Positions 32,555 to 46,379 of a stretch of DNA of 64,000 bases are shown here, piece after piece. Position 1 is the stretch's first letter, and every line of letters starts with the position of its first letter. The notes below the pieces were generated by a model, which was given only the letters and a program-made list of their open reading frames with translations, was not told the DNA's origin and searched no databases. Both the position numbers and the translations under genes were made by a program. This DNA is from Gossypium raimondii (lineage: Eukaryota > Streptophyta > Magnoliopsida > Malvales > Malvaceae): positions 53,959,924 through 54,023,923 of the forward strand of contig NC_068570.1 of assembly GCF_025698545.1 (NCBI RefSeq), read 5' to 3'.

Positions 32555-34525
32555 TTATGCCACCATCTGCTCTTGTTCTATGTACATTTGCTCCACCCAC
32601 GATGGCAAAGTTGCAGTTCCCATCGGAGTAGCATCTTTCACGAGGGAATGAACCCAGGACACATCTGGCTCTTCCATATTCGATGCCATCATGTCTGTTG
32701 CTCTCGCAGCGGGGTGGTTGTTTCTAAACCCGAACGAAGCGGATTTCCTAAGCTTGTTTAGCTCATCTCCTTGAATACCCCAGTCCAGTTTCCCATTAGG
32801 AGAGCTCCAATCCGAAGTGTTTGAAGACATTGTGGTTGTGGGATTAGCAGGAGTGGCAAGTCCGGCACGGTTGGTCACTGCTCCACGGTCTATGAAACTC
32901 TGGCTCCGTTTTGCAAACGCTGAAGACCGGGAATTCATTACTGCTGCAGCCACTGCAGCCGATGAGTCATAACCAAATGCCGAGGGCTTCCTCACAGGGG
33001 ATGATGTAAGGTTTGTTGGGTAGCCTGAACGTAGTTGGTTCGAGTTCTGGCGTATTTGAAGTCCAGTTGGAGATTGCAACTGGGCTTGTATTCCGGATTT
33101 TATAGACAGTCCCTTCAACGGAGACAGCAGGGAAGGATCGAGAGATCCAAATGCATCATCGAGATTACTAGGCTTCAAATCCCCGAGACGACCATATTCC
33201 TTACTCCAGCAAGATGGGGAGGAGAGACTCGATATCTCATCCATCAACTGTTGTTGCTGCAATTGATTTTCAAGCTCGAGTAACTCCATTTCCAAATCGA
33301 AATCTCGGGCACTAAAAGTAGTCTTCAAGCGGCTACCAGGTAGCTGCAATGCAGGTGGGGTGAGGTTAAAGTTGTTCTGCCACAAGCCTCCAGTCTTTGG
33401 TGATGAAGAGGTTGCCAGAGGAGACATGGGTGGCGTTGAAGTCGTCGGCATCGGCAAAGATGAAGAACCGAGTGCTAGAGGACTCAAAGTTGTCATGTCC
33501 ACTGCATTCATTGCAGCAGACCTCAGAGAAGGCATCGCTGATCCAGTGGAAGCATACACGGGACGTAATTCTTCAGGTTTGTGAGCAAAGAAACAAACTT
33601 TACGAGCGCAACCAGTCTCATCTTTGCAAAGCCGAGTCCGGTACTGAGCAGGATGAAGCCAGGATTCGAACACACCATGAGCATATTCACAAGCATCACC
33701 CTTAGGACAAGCCCCCCTTCGGAACTCAGGGCACGGCACACAACTATAAGGGTACTTCCTTGGGTCCCTTCTCCTCGCATTCTCACCAGGATGAACAAAA
33801 GGGCACTCAGTCCAATCATGGGAGTATGCCCTCGAGCAAGGCTTCACCTTAAACATATACATCCGGAAGTCATCGGTTCCATATATCCCATTGTTGATAT
33901 CAGGCAGTGATACATCCATAGGATATTCTCTCTTCTCAGACCCCTCTTTCGGCAACTGAGGCATCGTTGTCTTATCAGATTCTTCTTCCCCGTAAAGAAC
34001 ATCATCGCCATTCAGTAACAACTCAATCACCTTTCTTCTGTGATTGCTCGAAGAGTTTAAACCCGGCACAATCAGATCAACAGGTTTGTTCCCATTAGCA
34101 TCTACACAATTCACATCGGCAGATGCATCAAGCAACAGCTTGACAATCTCAACCGAAGAATCTGCACCACCAGCAACAGCGCAATGAAGGGCAGTAACCC
34201 CATCACTGCCACAAGCTCTATTCACATCAATCTTGCCACTTCCAATGATGTATTTCAAAATTTCGATGCTACCAAACATGGCTGCAATCATCAAAGGCGC
34301 CCTCTCTTCAAATCCCATCTTTCTCAACCCTATTCTCCGACCATACCAGAAGCTCGCCTCCCCGAAATCCAAACCTTTCTCTTCTACTTCACTTTTGAAG
34401 GCTACTAGATCATCAGATGCAGCCAATTCGAGCAAAATTGATTGAGAACCGGCTTTTGGCTCCTGTAATTCACCTTCCATGATGAAACTTGAGGGCTTAT
34501 GTTCACTCTTTGAACCACTGCACAT
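32555..34525 (-). CDS. Ankyrin-repeat tandem CCCH zinc-finger protein (plant RR-TZF type)
   Basis: Intronless coding region of 656 residues. Two ankyrin repeats lie at about residues 75-155 ([11 protein letters not shown] and [10 protein letters not shown]). The arginine-rich (RR) stretch is at about 230-261. The first finger is C265-X7-C273-X5-C279-X3-H283 and, after 16 residues, the second is C300-X5-C306-X4-C311-X3-H315. This spacing is the plant RR-TZF signature. A long Ser/Pro/Gln-rich tail follows, ending [13 protein letters not shown]. Relatives bind AU-rich mRNA, shuttle between nucleus and cytoplasmic granules, and act in ABA, salt or pathogen responses. The start [10 protein letters not shown] matches the family N-terminus. 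An intron in the 5' leader (34539-34898) is inferred. Intact; the target mRNAs are unknown. Confidence 0.93.
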   Translation of the reverse strand: MCSGSKSEHKPSSFIMEGELQEPKAGSQSILLELAASDDLVAFKSEVEEKGLDFGEASFWYGRRIGLRKMGFEERAPLMIAAMFGSIEILKYIIGSGKIDVNRACGSDGVTALHCAVAGGADSSVEIVKLLLDASADVNCVDANGNKPVDLIVPGLNSSSNHRRKVIELLLNGDDVLYGEEESDKTTMPQLPKEGSEKREYPMDVSLPDINNGIYGTDDFRMYMFKVKPCSRAYSHDWTECPFVHPGENARRRDPRKYPYSCVPCPEFRRGACPKGDACEYAHGVFESWLHPAQYRTRLCKDETGCARKVCFFAHKPEELRPVYASTGSAMPSLRSAAMNAVDMTTLSPLALGSSSLPMPTTSTPPMSPLATSSSPKTGGLWQNNFNLTPPALQLPGSRLKTTFSARDFDLEMELLELENQLQQQQLMDEISSLSSPSCWSKEYGRLGDLKPSNLDDAFGSLDPSLLSPLKGLSIKSGIQAQLQSPTGLQIRQNSNQLRSGYPTNLTSSPVRKPSAFGYDSSAAVAAAVMNSRSSAFAKRSQSFIDRGAVTNRAGLATPANPTTTMSSNTSDWSSPNGKLDWGIQGDELNKLRKSASFGFRNNHPAARATDMMASNMEEPDVSWVHSLVKDATPMGTATLPSWVEQMYIEQEQMVA

Positions 34526-34538
34526 CCCAAAACACGGC

Positions 34539-34898
34539 CTGCATAATTATTACATCAACAAGAACTCAGTTTCTCACTAAATAGCAATAATCAAACAAGA
34601 ACAAGATAGCTCTGCTACACCACAACACATGCAAATGTTTTTTTTTTGTTTTTTTTTGGAAAAAAAAGGTAAATTAAAGAAACCCCAAATCTAGAATTAT
34701 CAGTTCCATACACTACAAATCAAATAATACAAAAATTCAAACATAAAAGAAAGAAAACAGCTATGTTCTAAATCAAAAGACTTGGACTATTCCAAGACTT
34801 CAGCATCTCAGAACCAAAACTCACAACTTTTGACCAAAAATCCAAAAACCCAACAAACAAGAACTCATAAATTCAAACCAAAGTTCAAGTATTTTTAC
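34539..34898 (-). other. Inferred 5'-leader intron of the CCCH gene
   Basis: On the minus strand a GTAAAA donor at 34,898 and a TATGCAG acceptor at 34,541-34,539 bracket about 360 AT-rich bases, 13 bases before the ATG. Introns just upstream of the start are common in this family. It is inferred from splice sites only. Confidence 0.5.
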
Positions 34899-35457
34899 CT
34901 ATAAGCAGTCTCAGTTGAAGAAGAAGAAAAAAAAAAGGGTATTAGTTGGAAGTAGGTGAGGAGAAGAGTGAGTTTGGTTTAGAAGAAAATTGGAGGAGAA
35001 AAAAGAGCAAGTTGGGGGGGTCCTTTTAAGGTTTGGGAAATGGTGTTTGTTTAGTAGGAAAATGGTAGGAAAGTGCGGCTTTCCTTCCCCTCACTTTCTC
35101 TATATTATGGGTCAAAGTCTAAACTTCAAAGGGCAGGCTTTAACTTATTCTTCTTCATCTCGGTTCTTCCATGGCTATCATTATCATTGAGAGAGACAGG
35201 GGAAAGGTCCCCTCTTCCTTACTTAAAATTAAAAATGAAATGCAAATGAAATGTAAATGCAAAACCAAATGAAAACATTATCTAGTTGGATGTTTTTCAA
35301 CTCCAAAGCCGATTGGCCATAGGTCTTCATGCGTACGTTAAAGATTCGCCCTCAGCTCACGCGCTTTGGAATTTTGTATACAATTTAATTTTATTAATTA
35401 CTTTTTAATTATTTTGTATTTAGAGTTTACTGTATAACTTGTAAATTTGATTATGGG
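34899..35457. other. CCCH gene leader and promoter region
   Basis: Upstream of the inferred first exon. A purine-rich segment near 34,910-35,010 gives a pyrimidine-rich leader in the transcript. No distinctive promoter element was recognised. Confidence 0.35.
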
Positions 35458-36005
35458 TAGAGTTGAAAGCTCCGTTTGAAGAGTGAAAGAATTAGGGTAA
35501 AATATAAGCTCGAACAATAAGTTCAGATAAAAAGTAAGACTCATTTTTTACGCGGGTTGGATCTTGAGTAAGGTTTTTCTTATTCGGGTCTAACTCGAAT
35601 TTGTAAAAAAAAATTGTTATTATTTTTTACTGTTTTGTCACTATTTTTCATTATTTTACTATCATTTCGCTATTATATTACTATTATTTTGTTGTTATTA
35701 TTTATATATTATACAACTCTTGTTTTATTATTAATTTTGCTATTATTTTAGAGATATTTATTTGCTAAATTGTATCTATATTAATGTTATTTAATGTTTG
35801 TAGTGTATTTAATGTATTATATTTTTAAAATTTATTTTTATATAAAAACTTTTAATACAAGTGGGCCACACTCAAGTTTTAACATCTTTATTCTGGTCAG
35901 GTTTGGGTAAAATTTTAAGTCTATTTTTCAAGTAGAACAAGATTCAAGCCTAGAAAATGAGCCTAAATTTTTTACTTAATCCAGCCTAACTCATGATAAG
36001 CTCTA
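35458..36005. mobile_element. hAT-type foldback repeat, copy A
   Basis: Shares its core with copies B (38,246-38,707) and C (60,086-60,685, inverted): 'tttgttgttattatttatatatt', 'acaactcttgttttattatta', 'attttgctattattttagag', then an AT-rich run and 'tcaggtttgggtaaaat'. The ends read TAGAGTTG and, inverted, TAGAGCTTATC. No coding capacity. The flanks do not give a convincing target duplication. Confidence 0.6.
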
Positions 36006-38245
36006 GTTATATGTTATAAATTTCATTAATTTATTTCATCATATATATTTAATATAACAAAGTAAATGCACAAACATTTACCCTTAAAAGGAAAATGGAT
36101 TATTTCTTTCTGTGTTCTAAATGACTTTGTGGAAAACAATTTTATCCATTACAGAAAAACCACTGAAAAAATACTATTTATACATTTATTTTTAATTATA
36201 ATATATTTAGTATATATTTTAAATGAATGATACATTTAATTTAAGTAGTCAAAATTCCTGCATGATAAGAAGTAATGATTTTAATGTATCTTTGCATTCA
36301 CATTTAAATTTTTACAACACATTAATAATAATTTTATTATTTTTAATACACAATATTTTATTAATAATTGAAAAATTACAGCCAAAAATGATTCAGATTA
36401 TTTGTTTGGAAACTTTTACAAAACCGTTATAATGTTTGTAGTTGTTAAATTTAATTTCTTATTAGAATTATCATGTTTTAAAAAATAATAACTTTTGTTA
36501 TTAGTCAAATATTAAATGAGTTAATACATAAATCAACTCGTGCATTGGAGGAAGGATCCTCAGTTGTAAGATATAGAAAAAACTATCTATAAAAATCCCG
36601 AGTGTTTTCTTAAAATTATGTCTCGTTGAAATTCTCTCTTTCTTTCTTTTTTGAGTAAAACCTTTTAGGCAATTTGAGAATAAATCTCCTGTGAGTTTAA
36701 AAGTATGTTCTGTGCTTGCCATACAATGGATCTTGCACATCAAAAATTAAATTTAAATTAGAGAATATCAACTGACAAGAGACACAGGAAGAATTTTGAG
36801 TTTAGAATGGATAGCTAAAAAGCAGTGCCTATTTGTGGCCATGGAAGACTTTGTTTTGGCATAGCATTCCAGCTATCATTTCTGAACTCTTAATTGTCTT
36901 CCTGCAATATTTAATGCAACAAGTTACATATATTACATATATTTATTTTTATTTAATTCAAATTCAAATTGTAATTATTTTTATTTTTATTAAATTAGTT
37001 ATCAACTAATTTTATTGGTTGTAAAATTTCATTAAAATTATTATTGTTGATGTTAAATTTTTTCTTTTTTAATATTTTTTATTCCACAAGCAGTCTTGAA
37101 AAATTGGTATGAGCATCTTTTTAAAAATATTTATTTTAATATTTTATTATTTTCTATAAAACACTTGTAAACCCCTAACATTGTTGATAGAGTTTAAACA
37201 CTCCACTTGTGACATAATTTACCTTGAAATATACATTTTATAATTAATTAATTTGTTTTGTTTTCCAATATTCTATCCTTTTTCAATTTTTAATTAAAAA
37301 TTAATATAATATTCACTTCACATTTTTTTCAAATTTTAAATATTAAATCATTTGAAAAATAAATATATTATACTTTTTACTATTATACTTTTTCCATTAT
37401 TTAAATATTTAATTAATTTAAATGTTGATATATCTTTTCACTTTTTTAACAATTATTTAAACAATTAAGGCTTAATGCATTTGATACTTGAGTTTGACAT
37501 TTTTTAAACGTGGTACCTATGTTATTTTTAATCAAATATAGTACTTATATTTGACAAAATTATATATTTTGGTACCGAAGTCTAAATATACTAGAATTTA
37601 TATAAATCTTAACAAGTAAATAGTTCAGTGAGATTTTAATATTTATATTTTATATTTTGTTTATATTATTTTTATATAATATTCTAACTATTTTATCATA
37701 TTTTCCCATGTCCAAAATAATGTTTTAATCTCAATATTTTTATGTAAGTAATTTTACATGTTTATTAAATAATATTTTTATTTTACATAATCAATTAAAG
37801 TAATATTACTCGGATTATTGGATATAATATAAATATATTAATTATTTTATAATTAAAATATTGCAATAATAGAATGCCTCAAACCATAATCTAATATATA
37901 TACTAAAGTAAGGTTAGGACACAATTTTGAGAATTTTAAGTTTCGAATGAGTTCTTTATGTGACAAGTCTCACCGGTAATTGACTGACATGTCAGCTTTT
38001 TATTATATTAATTATGTGGGTTTCACTGGTCAATATATTTAAATTTCTATTTCAGTACTAATTATTATGGTGTAATTGTTATTAAAGTTTATTAATCTAT
38101 ACATACATACATTCAATTAGGTTCTTAATGATTTTTATTTTTCATTTTTACCTTAAGGTATAATGTTATCATTTTTACTTTTCGGTATGCTTTCAGGCCG
38201 GATCACGGCCATTAACAACTATAATTATACCTTAATTCAATGAGG
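36006..38245. other. AT-rich spacer
   Basis: No gene was seen. A stretch near 37,465-37,610 ('gatacttgagtttgac', 'ggtacctatg', 'ggtaccgaagtc') looks like a worn non-coding repeat of the sort common in plant spacers. The rest is A/T runs. Confidence 0.4.
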
Positions 38246-38707
38246 GAGAGTTTAGGCAAAAAAGTAAGACCTCGATCTGACTTTACAAAAAATAAACCCT
38301 GTTGTTTTATACTATTTTGCTGTTATTTTCTCACTGTTTTGTTACCATTTCACTATTATGTTGTTACTATTTGGATATTGTATAACTTTTGTTTTGTTGT
38401 TAATTTTACTACTAGTTTAGAGCCAATTGCTTATTAAGTTGCACCTATGTATAAAGATTTAAAAATACATATATTTTCAATTTTTGGGGAAATATTTATT
38501 TGAATATTTTTAGCGTTTTTGATGTATTATATTTTTTAAACTTTTTTATATAAAAAATAAAATAAAATAAAATATTACAGGCAAGTTAGACCCGAATTTT
38601 AGCATTTTTATCCAGGTCAGGTTTGGGTAAAAATTCAAGCCCATTTATCATCAATCGAACTTAAAATTTTGATAGGACCTGACCTAACCAGCCTATGGAT
38701 AACTCTA
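38246..38707. mobile_element. hAT-type foldback repeat, copy B
   Basis: Same order of blocks as copy A, starting gagagttt and ending aactcta: 'ttttgttaccatttcactat', 'tggatattgtataact', 'tttgttgttaattttacta', 'tccaggtcaggtttgggtaa'. Shorter and more worn than copy C. Confidence 0.55.
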
Positions 38708-38849
38708 AATATATATTGACCCAAAGCATGTACTTCACTACTTCGTTTGTTAATTGGATAATTTTTTTAATAAAAAAAACATATAGCTCTTACTGATAAA
38801 TTCATTAATTATTTTACATATGTATTGTTATTGATGTTAATGATTCTAC

Positions 38850-39570
38850 AACGATTAGATTTCAGAATCGATAACCACATTTACACTTGGATCACCATAT
38901 GAGTTCGTTCAGGATTTCCATAAAGCGCCACCAGAGGTCAAAGAAGATATCTTTGGGTGCATTCTTACCCTCTAGCAGATATGGAAGCACATAAATGAAA
39001 TCCTATCCTCCGGCGTTGCACCGAACCCTCAGCAAGTAGCCCCAAAAATATACCATATGCACCGCCGCTATAGCATCACACTAGCTAAACCTCCCTTTAT
39101 GCAAAACCAGCATTCCTCGCCTTTTAGTCTTTGCATCACTGACATATAACAATGAAACTGAGACGAATGGGGCAGCAGCGACGCTGGAAGGTTATCTCCC
39201 CATTCCTATATATAATTAAGGTCACATACTATAAACACTTGTTCGTGCTCCACAGTAAACTTCTCCTAATCTGTTCCGTTTTAGGGAAACTTCATTCACT
39301 ACGGATTAAGCATGTATGCTTCATACAACACCACAAGATGGCGACCAATACTAGAGGGCTATATTAAACTCCACTAGAAACTGGCTCTTATCCAAGTTGA
39401 TGGCACAACATTGAGCAAAGCGATGCGCATCTCCTTCAAGCACCAACAACATCACCTCCTTCACAAAATGAATAGACTGGCTCGACAGGCAATCACTGGA
39501 TAGCTTACCAAGGAATGGGAACCCTAGTTTTTTTCTTCCACATCTGTTTGCTGCTTTTGCCCTTACCAAA
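38850..39570 (+). other. Possible worn retroelement-type coding relic (unassigned)
   Basis: On the plus strand a frame through about 38,905-39,130 reads like real protein (PYEFVQDFHKAPPEVKEDIF, then IWKHINEIL and YHMHRRYS) but contains a stop, and later frames are fragmentary. The 'IWKHINE' type motif recalls the C-terminal region of plant LINE reverse transcriptases. Base composition is richer in G+C than the flanks. This is a weak call; a worn host exon is the alternative. Confidence 0.25.
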
Positions 39571-40915
39571 AAAATTATATAAATAATATATTATAGCTGA
39601 ATTTTTTTTTTGTATATAACATATATTTGTGAAAAAATTATATAAAATATAAATATGGTAAAATTAAAATTTATTGTTTCCCAAGTGGTTATTCTTTTAA
39701 AAAATTTAGTTTGAATGATAAGCTAACTTTACGTTAAATCATCATTTTAAATGAAAATTTTAAGTTAAATTTTACAATTGATCATTATATATTTTTTCAT
39801 TTTTAGCAATTTAATTTTTTCTTTATATTTTTTAACTTTCCTTTTTTTCCATTCTCTTCTACTTCACCTTCTGTTTTCCTCCTTCTTCATTTCTTTTAAT
39901 GTAGTTTTCTATATTTTCCATTTGTTAAAACTAGTCTACAAGCTTGCCTCACTTGAAACAGTTAAATTATTCAAAAATAAAAGTATTATGACTAGTTTTA
40001 ATAAATGTAAAATATAGAAAAATTACGTTAAAAAGTTATGGAGAAGGGAAAAATAGAGGAAAAACAAAAGAGAATGAAAAAAGAAAAAAGTTAAAAGTTA
40101 AAAACAGAAAAGAAAAATTAAATTATTCAAAACGAAAAATATAAGGATCAATTGTATAAATGAACCTAATTTTTATTTGAAACGATGATTTAACGTATCA
40201 TGTTAGCTTACCATTATATTATTAACTGTAATTAATGACTCAATAACTAAAATGCTACAACGTAATAATATAAATGACTAAAATATAATATTAAATAAAC
40301 AAAAGCGACTATTTCAATAATTTACTTGAAAAGTATAAGTAGGACGCAAATTAACGGGCACGTGGGTGAAGAGGAAAAGAAAGGGCTGAGTGAGAAACAC
40401 GCGTCGTGAGTTGCGAGTAGGCTAGAAAAGAGTGCCCCGGAGTGAGTTGGGGTGGACCAGAAATAGGGCGGGATTCCAAGCTGTAACCGAGTCAATAACG
40501 CAATGGCACGTTTCACTTCCATTTTGTTATAATTATATAATACGAAATAAACTGGGTTCATTTATAGGATTTACTAATTTTTTTTGTTGGAAGGATTTGA
40601 TAAATTAATTAATAGAAATAAGATATGAAATTTAATTTAGGATAAGATATCATATGTTGTCCTTGACTCAGCCTTCTACTCCTTCCCACTATTAGGAAAC
40701 TCGCATTTTTCTTTCAAGCACGTGTCATATCATTGAATTATAATCTTGGTTAAATAAATCAAATATGTCCATTTTTTAATGGACTCGTTTTTTTTAATTA
40801 GTAAATAGATCGTTTTAGAAAAATAGTATGTAAAAGCATGTTCTTCTAACGATTATTTTTCCATTGACTTTTAAACATTGACAGCGATAAAATTTTATAA
40901 ATGGCTCAACGGTAT
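39571..40915. other. AT-rich spacer
   Basis: No gene or element was recognised. Short purine and pyrimidine runs lie near 39,840-39,890 and 40,040-40,140. Confidence 0.35.
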
Positions 40916-41091
40916 TCTTTTTCCTATAAATACCAATTTATTTTTATTCTTTTCACTCAAATCCAACTTTTTCTGTTCTCTCTACACTCTCAATTTTCTC
41001 AATTTTTGTTCGAAATTTTGCTATACACTTGTTTAAAAATACTATAGTTATATTTAATTTTTTAAAATATTTATTTCGATTAAATTTTCAT

Positions 41092-41950
41092 GAATGACAA
41101 GCTCACTTATTTGTTTCAACAACAAGCACATTTCTGCCGCTCAAGCGATAACGGTAAGGAGAAATTTTAATTTTTTTATTTTCAATTAAGTTTTTTAAAA
41201 AATATTTATTTTACTTTGTTGATATAAAGAGGCGGATAATTATGTTTTGGAAGGGTTCATACATAAGTTGTCAAAGAGCCCAAACACCAAAATTCGTGGT
41301 TGCTTGCAAGATTCGAGATTCTTGCATGCATCTCGTATGCTCGAGGGTTGCAAACTCGATCCTAAACTCATCAGCGCGTTGGTGGAAAGATGGAGGCACG
41401 AGACACACACTTTCCATCTTCCATGCGGTGAGTGTACAATCACACTTGAGGGCGTAGCTTTACAACTTGGTTTACGGTGGATGGGTTAGTCATTACGGGG
41501 TCAGCGGTCGTTCCCGATAAAGAGGACCTTTGCGAGGCATTTTTGGGGAAGGTGTCGAACAAGTTTCAAGGTGGTTGGATAGATATAAAGTGGTTGGAGA
41601 ATAATTTCAAAGAACTTCCTAAGGACGCGTCTGACGTTGTCAAAGAACAATACACCTGAACATTCATCCTATGGTTAATTTGGGGCATTCAAATGCCCGA
41701 TAAATCTCGAAATTGGGTATATATAAGGTGGCTACTACACCTAGTTGACTTAAAAAAATACAGACGACCGAGTTGGGGATCAACCATGTTAGCCATGTTG
41801 TATCAGGAGTAGTGTCAGGTAACGGAACCGAATAAAATGTCAATCGGTGGTTGTCTGCTCCTGTTGTAGTCATGGACGTGGTGCCAACTACCATTTCTAT
41901 GTCCCCGAGTGAACAAACCTTATACGTTTCCATTGGTGACAAGGTAAAAA
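41092..41950 (+). pseudogene. Plant mobile domain (PMD/MAIN-like) relic
   Basis: The start MNDKLTYLFQQQAHF, an apparent intron ending near 41,227, then EGFIHKLSKSPNTKIRG, SALVERWRHETHTFHLPCGE and VALQLGLR are characteristic of the plant mobile domain (PMD), as in MAIN-like proteins and transposon-borne relatives. Further PMD-like sequence follows (IKWLENNFKELP, then WVYIRWLLHLVDL and MSIGGCLLLL) but only across interrupted frames. A TATA-like CTATAAATA lies near 40,924. In plants PMD is found both in host genes linked to silencing and in transposons. In this repeat-rich setting a transposon origin is the better guess. It is not functional as it stands. Confidence 0.7.
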
Positions 41951-43079
41951 ACATTTAATAATAATATGTAGTTAATATAGTAAATGTTTTTTTTATTTAT
42001 TATACGTTTGAATTTAACATATCGCTTAAAGCATGTTTTATAATAAATTAAACTTGGTGGCCATAAAAGTTGAAAGGATATGTTATAATTCACCTTAACA
42101 AAATGTTGAATTATGTATGCTATTTTTGAGATGCACGATGTTTGAAAATGCATAGTTATAGCCCGATGACCCATTTGATAATATGTTGTAATTATTTTAA
42201 ATACGTCCTGCGTGTCGTGCCTTACTACTATTCTCTTGTATTTCTCTTCTCATCTTACTCCCTTGTATTTAAAACGAGTTTTTGCATATTGTAATTTGCA
42301 AGAGTTGCTGTGGGCTAGACGAGAAGGAAGATGGGCCAACTAGTTTGGACCGATAGCTTGTGAAACGACTTACACCTTTAGGTTTCCTTTTGGTTCTCCC
42401 ATTGGCTTGGGTTGCACCACCTTAGTTTATGGGCTATAACTATTGCATTTATTTATTGCTTTATTTATTCATGTATGAGATGCTTTGGATGTCTAAAGCA
42501 TGCCAAATTTTAAATATGTTAAAATTTGATAATAATGAACTACATTAATTGAAGAGATCAATTAAATAGCTAAATAGACTAAAGTAAACCATAATTGGTG
42601 AGATGTAAACCTTAACAAAATCCCTCTATTAAAACATTAAATCAATGTAGCCTTTCAATTTTGTCCACGTTAAGGCCTCGATCAATACTGTGTAGGTTCT
42701 ACTAAAGCAAAGTGCTAGTATTTATCTTGGTTAAACGAGAAGAATAAACAAGTGATATTCGCTGGTTAAAATTGGTTAATAACTTAACTAGGTTATTCTA
42801 ATAGGATTAGAAACCTAGAGGCAAGTAATTTGGATAAATCATAAGATGATTAGAATAAGAGTTGTTCACCAAACTTTAGGAGTTACATATGATGTAATTA
42901 GCAAGTGTTGCTTACCTAGATAACCATAATCTTGAGAGTAAAACCAAAGCTGACTTAGGATGAGGTGAAATAAGGATTCTTAACCCACTTAAAATACTTT
43001 TCGAGAAATTCTTTCTGAAACTAATATATGAGGGTTATTACTTTTGTAATAAAATAGTGGGAATATCATTTAATAAAGT
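41951..43079. other. AT-rich spacer left of a copia fossil
   Basis: No gene was seen. About 42,300-43,079 may be the leader of the copia fossil that follows, but I could not identify a left LTR or primer-binding site. Confidence 0.3.
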
Positions 43080-46000
43080 CCTTTTAATGATTGATATAAA
43101 CCTGGTAAATTTACACATACATATTTTATTGTTGTAGATATATTATGGCTTCAAACACTAATACACTCTCATTGCGATCGGTCATTGAGAAGGACAAATT
43201 GAATGGTTTAAATTTTCTTGACTAGTTCTGTAACTTGAGGATTGTCCTCAAACAAGAGATATGGATTTCTCATTACAATGCATGGTGATGTTCTTCTTAT
43301 AGATCAAAATGAGCCTAGGACTTATCAAGAAGCGGTGACGAGCCCAGACTCTGAGAAATGGCTTAAGGCCATGAGATCTGAAATGGATTCTATGTATAAA
43401 AACTAAGTATGGACTTTGGTTGACCCATCCGAAGGGGTTAAACCCATTGGGTGTAAGTGGGTTTTCAAAACGAAAACCGACATGGATGGTAATGTACAAA
43501 CATACAAGGGGCGATTAGTCGCTAAAGGTTTTCGCCAAGTTTATGGTGTTGACTATGATGAAACCTTTTCTTCTGTAGCTATGTTTAAATCCATCAGGAT
43601 CTTGCTCGCTATAGCTGTATTTCATGACTATGAAATCTGGCAGATGGACGTCAAAACATCTTTCTTTAACGGGAAACTTGAAGAGGATGTGTACATGACA
43701 CAACCTGAAGGTTTTGTCAATCTAAAGGATGCTAGAAAGGTATGTAAGCTACAAAGATCCATTTATAGATTAAAGCAAGCTTCTCGAAGTTGGAATCTTC
43801 GTTTTAACGATGCAATCAAAGAGTTTGGTTTTATCAAAAATGAAGATGAGCCATGTGTTTACAAGAAAGTTAGTGAGAGTACTATAACACTCTTGGTATT
43901 ATATGTGGATGACATACTTATCATAGGAAATGACATACCTACCTTGCAGTCTATTAAGACTTGGTTAGGAAGTTGTTTTTCTATGAAGGACTTGGGCGAA
44001 GCCACTTACATCTTAGGAAGGAAGATCTATAGAGATAGATCAAAACGACTACTAGGTCTAAGCCAAAGCACATACATAGATAAAGTACTAAAAAGGTTCA
44101 GTATGGAAGAATCTAAGAGAGGATTCCTATCTATGAGATATGGTATTTCACTCTCGAAGGAAATGTGTCCTTCAACTCCACAAGAGAGAGAACGCATGAG
44201 TAAAATTCCATATGCTTTCGCTATTGGATCTATCATGTATGCCATGTTATATACATGTCCAAATGTCTCATATGCCATGTTATATACCAAGTAGATCCCG
44301 GTAAAGGTCACTGGACCACAGTTAAGAATATCTTTAAGTACTTAAGAATAACTAAGGATACGTTCTTAATATATGGAGGTGAGGAAGAGTTAAGTGTAAA
44401 AGGTTACACTGATGCCAGCTTCCAAACCGATAAGGACGATTCTCGATCACAATCAGGTTTTGTGTTTTGTCTTAATGGTGGTGCTGTGAGCTGAAAGAGT
44501 TCAAAGCAAAGTACAGTAGCCGATTCTACAATAGAGGTCGAGTATATTGCAGCTAGTGAGGCAGCAAAGGAAGCGGTTTGGATCAAGAAGTTCATTACTG
44601 AACTAGAGGTTGTGCCTAGCATATTAGATGCTATAGAACTCCGATGTGATAATAATTAAGCCGTTGCACAAGCTAAAGAACCTAGATCTCACCAGCGATC
44701 CAAACATATACTTAGGTGCTACCATCTTTTTGAGAGATTATCGACCAATGGGATGTAGAGATATGCAGAGTACTTACAGATGATAACATTATTGATCCCC
44801 TGACCAAGCCTCTGACACAGCAGAAGCATAATCTTCACACTAAGTCGCTTGGTATTAGATATATAAGTGATTAGTCTTAGTGCTAGTGGGAGATTGATAG
44901 AGTATGCCCAAAGATCAATCATGAGATGGTTGTAATAATATACTTGATTTATCATGTTTATTAATATAATGCGTTACCATTATTATTTCAGTTTTTTTTT
45001 CTGTGTGTATAAATAAATTGTTTATAATAATATCCTAAGAATAATATGATTATTCTTAAAAGGTCCTTAGTCAAGTATTATTGTTGGCTAGGACAACAAT
45101 AATGCATTAAGACTAACATGTAGTTGATTGATAATAAAGAGTTGTCATTAATATGGAATGTCAAAATCGATGCATGAATATGTGTGTTAGAGAACAACAT
45201 ATTGGACTGACCCGTTATGAGTAAGTTTCTTGGATTATTATGTAATTGTCACAACATTACTCATAGTGATTAATATGTATATGATCCTCAGACTTGAGAT
45301 CATCATAATCTCAACATCGTGAGTTGTATATTTTGATACAGTCAAACGTACACCATAACTGGTTGTTCTATAAAGACTGATGTTGGATATACCACGATCT
45401 ATGTATAGGAATATGGTTGATCGATATAGGATAAGTCCCTCCTACATAATGGGAGCAATATCTTAGGCCACTTGATATGAGATGTCATACTTATTTGTAT
45501 ATCATAGTCTACTTAAAATATCAAGGAACATGGAATGGACTATACAAGTGTGACTATTCCATGACTTGTGTCCAATCCAGATATAAAGGACTTAAGGATT
45601 ATTGCATGAAAGGTTAATCATAAAATGTTACGTCGAATCATGATTTCTTGTGACTTAGGTAGCAATGATGTATTGCTAGGTGCCACTCGTTGTTTGTAAC
45701 TTTGGAATCGTTCTAGTGTTACTGCTAACGTTATAAGAACCTACAGGGTCACACTCTATAGTTGAAATGAACAGAATAAAACATAGTTGGTAATGTGTTT
45801 GGTTGTCGCTTGAATTAAATTAATTATAGAATTAATTTAATTGGGTAATCAAATATCGAATACATTATACATATAATGTTGTTGTACGCATAATGAGAAC
45901 ATGATTTTGGTTCGTATATAAATTCAAATAAATATATAGTTTACCGAAATCATTATTATAATTAATGTAATTATAATTTTCGGTTTAAAAATATTGTTAT

Positions 46001-46350
46001 ATTTATTTAATTTTTAGAAACCCTAAAAATAGATATAAAATCCCATTTTTCTTTGTTTAGGGGTCTAGCAGCCATCAAAGCAAAATCTTCTCCAAAACAG
46101 TTTTGGGGATTCCTTTCGTTCATTGTCAATAGGGTGGATTACTAGAGGCCGGAGTCACGATAGATTGCGACTTGGTTCGATAGTAGATCAGATCACTCGT
46201 TGCTGAGGCGTTACTGTCTATTTAGGATAAAGATTCGGTAATTTTGAAACCTTTATTTCACCTCGATTCGTTCCTCACACATGGATCCATGGTTAAGATC
46301 GCCGGATGTTTTATTTTTTGCTGTGCCGTAAGGGTGCCGACGTTCTAACA
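43080..46350 (+). mobile_element. Ty1-copia LTR retrotransposon, fossil
   Basis: A short gag-like start near 43,145, a reverse transcriptase region (CKWVFKTKTDMDGNVQ, LYVDDILIIGND), an RNase H region further right (about 44,370-44,600) and one LTR at 44,895-46,350. Family: Ty1-copia, by RT sequence and order. The element is broken, with several breaks, and only one LTR is recognised. With a single LTR its age cannot be dated by LTR comparison, but the RT is still readable, suggesting moderate age. Confidence 0.85.
44895..46350 (+). repeat. Right LTR of the copia fossil
   Basis: Begins TGATAGAGTATGCCC just after a purine-rich tract (gtgggagat), as expected next to a polypurine tract, and ends CGTTCTAACA. 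TG...CA borders. Length about 1.46 kb. Confidence 0.65.
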
Positions 46351-46379
46351 GTGCGTGCAAAACGAAAATCATTTTTGGT

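Noticed and set aside
33035-34445. Several plus-strand ORFs within the CCCH gene
   Set aside because: They are shadows of the intronless minus-strand gene with no recognisable motifs.
38246-38707. Exact target duplication for hAT foldback copy B
   Set aside because: The bases flanking both ends do not match; membership rests on shared interior with copies A and C only.
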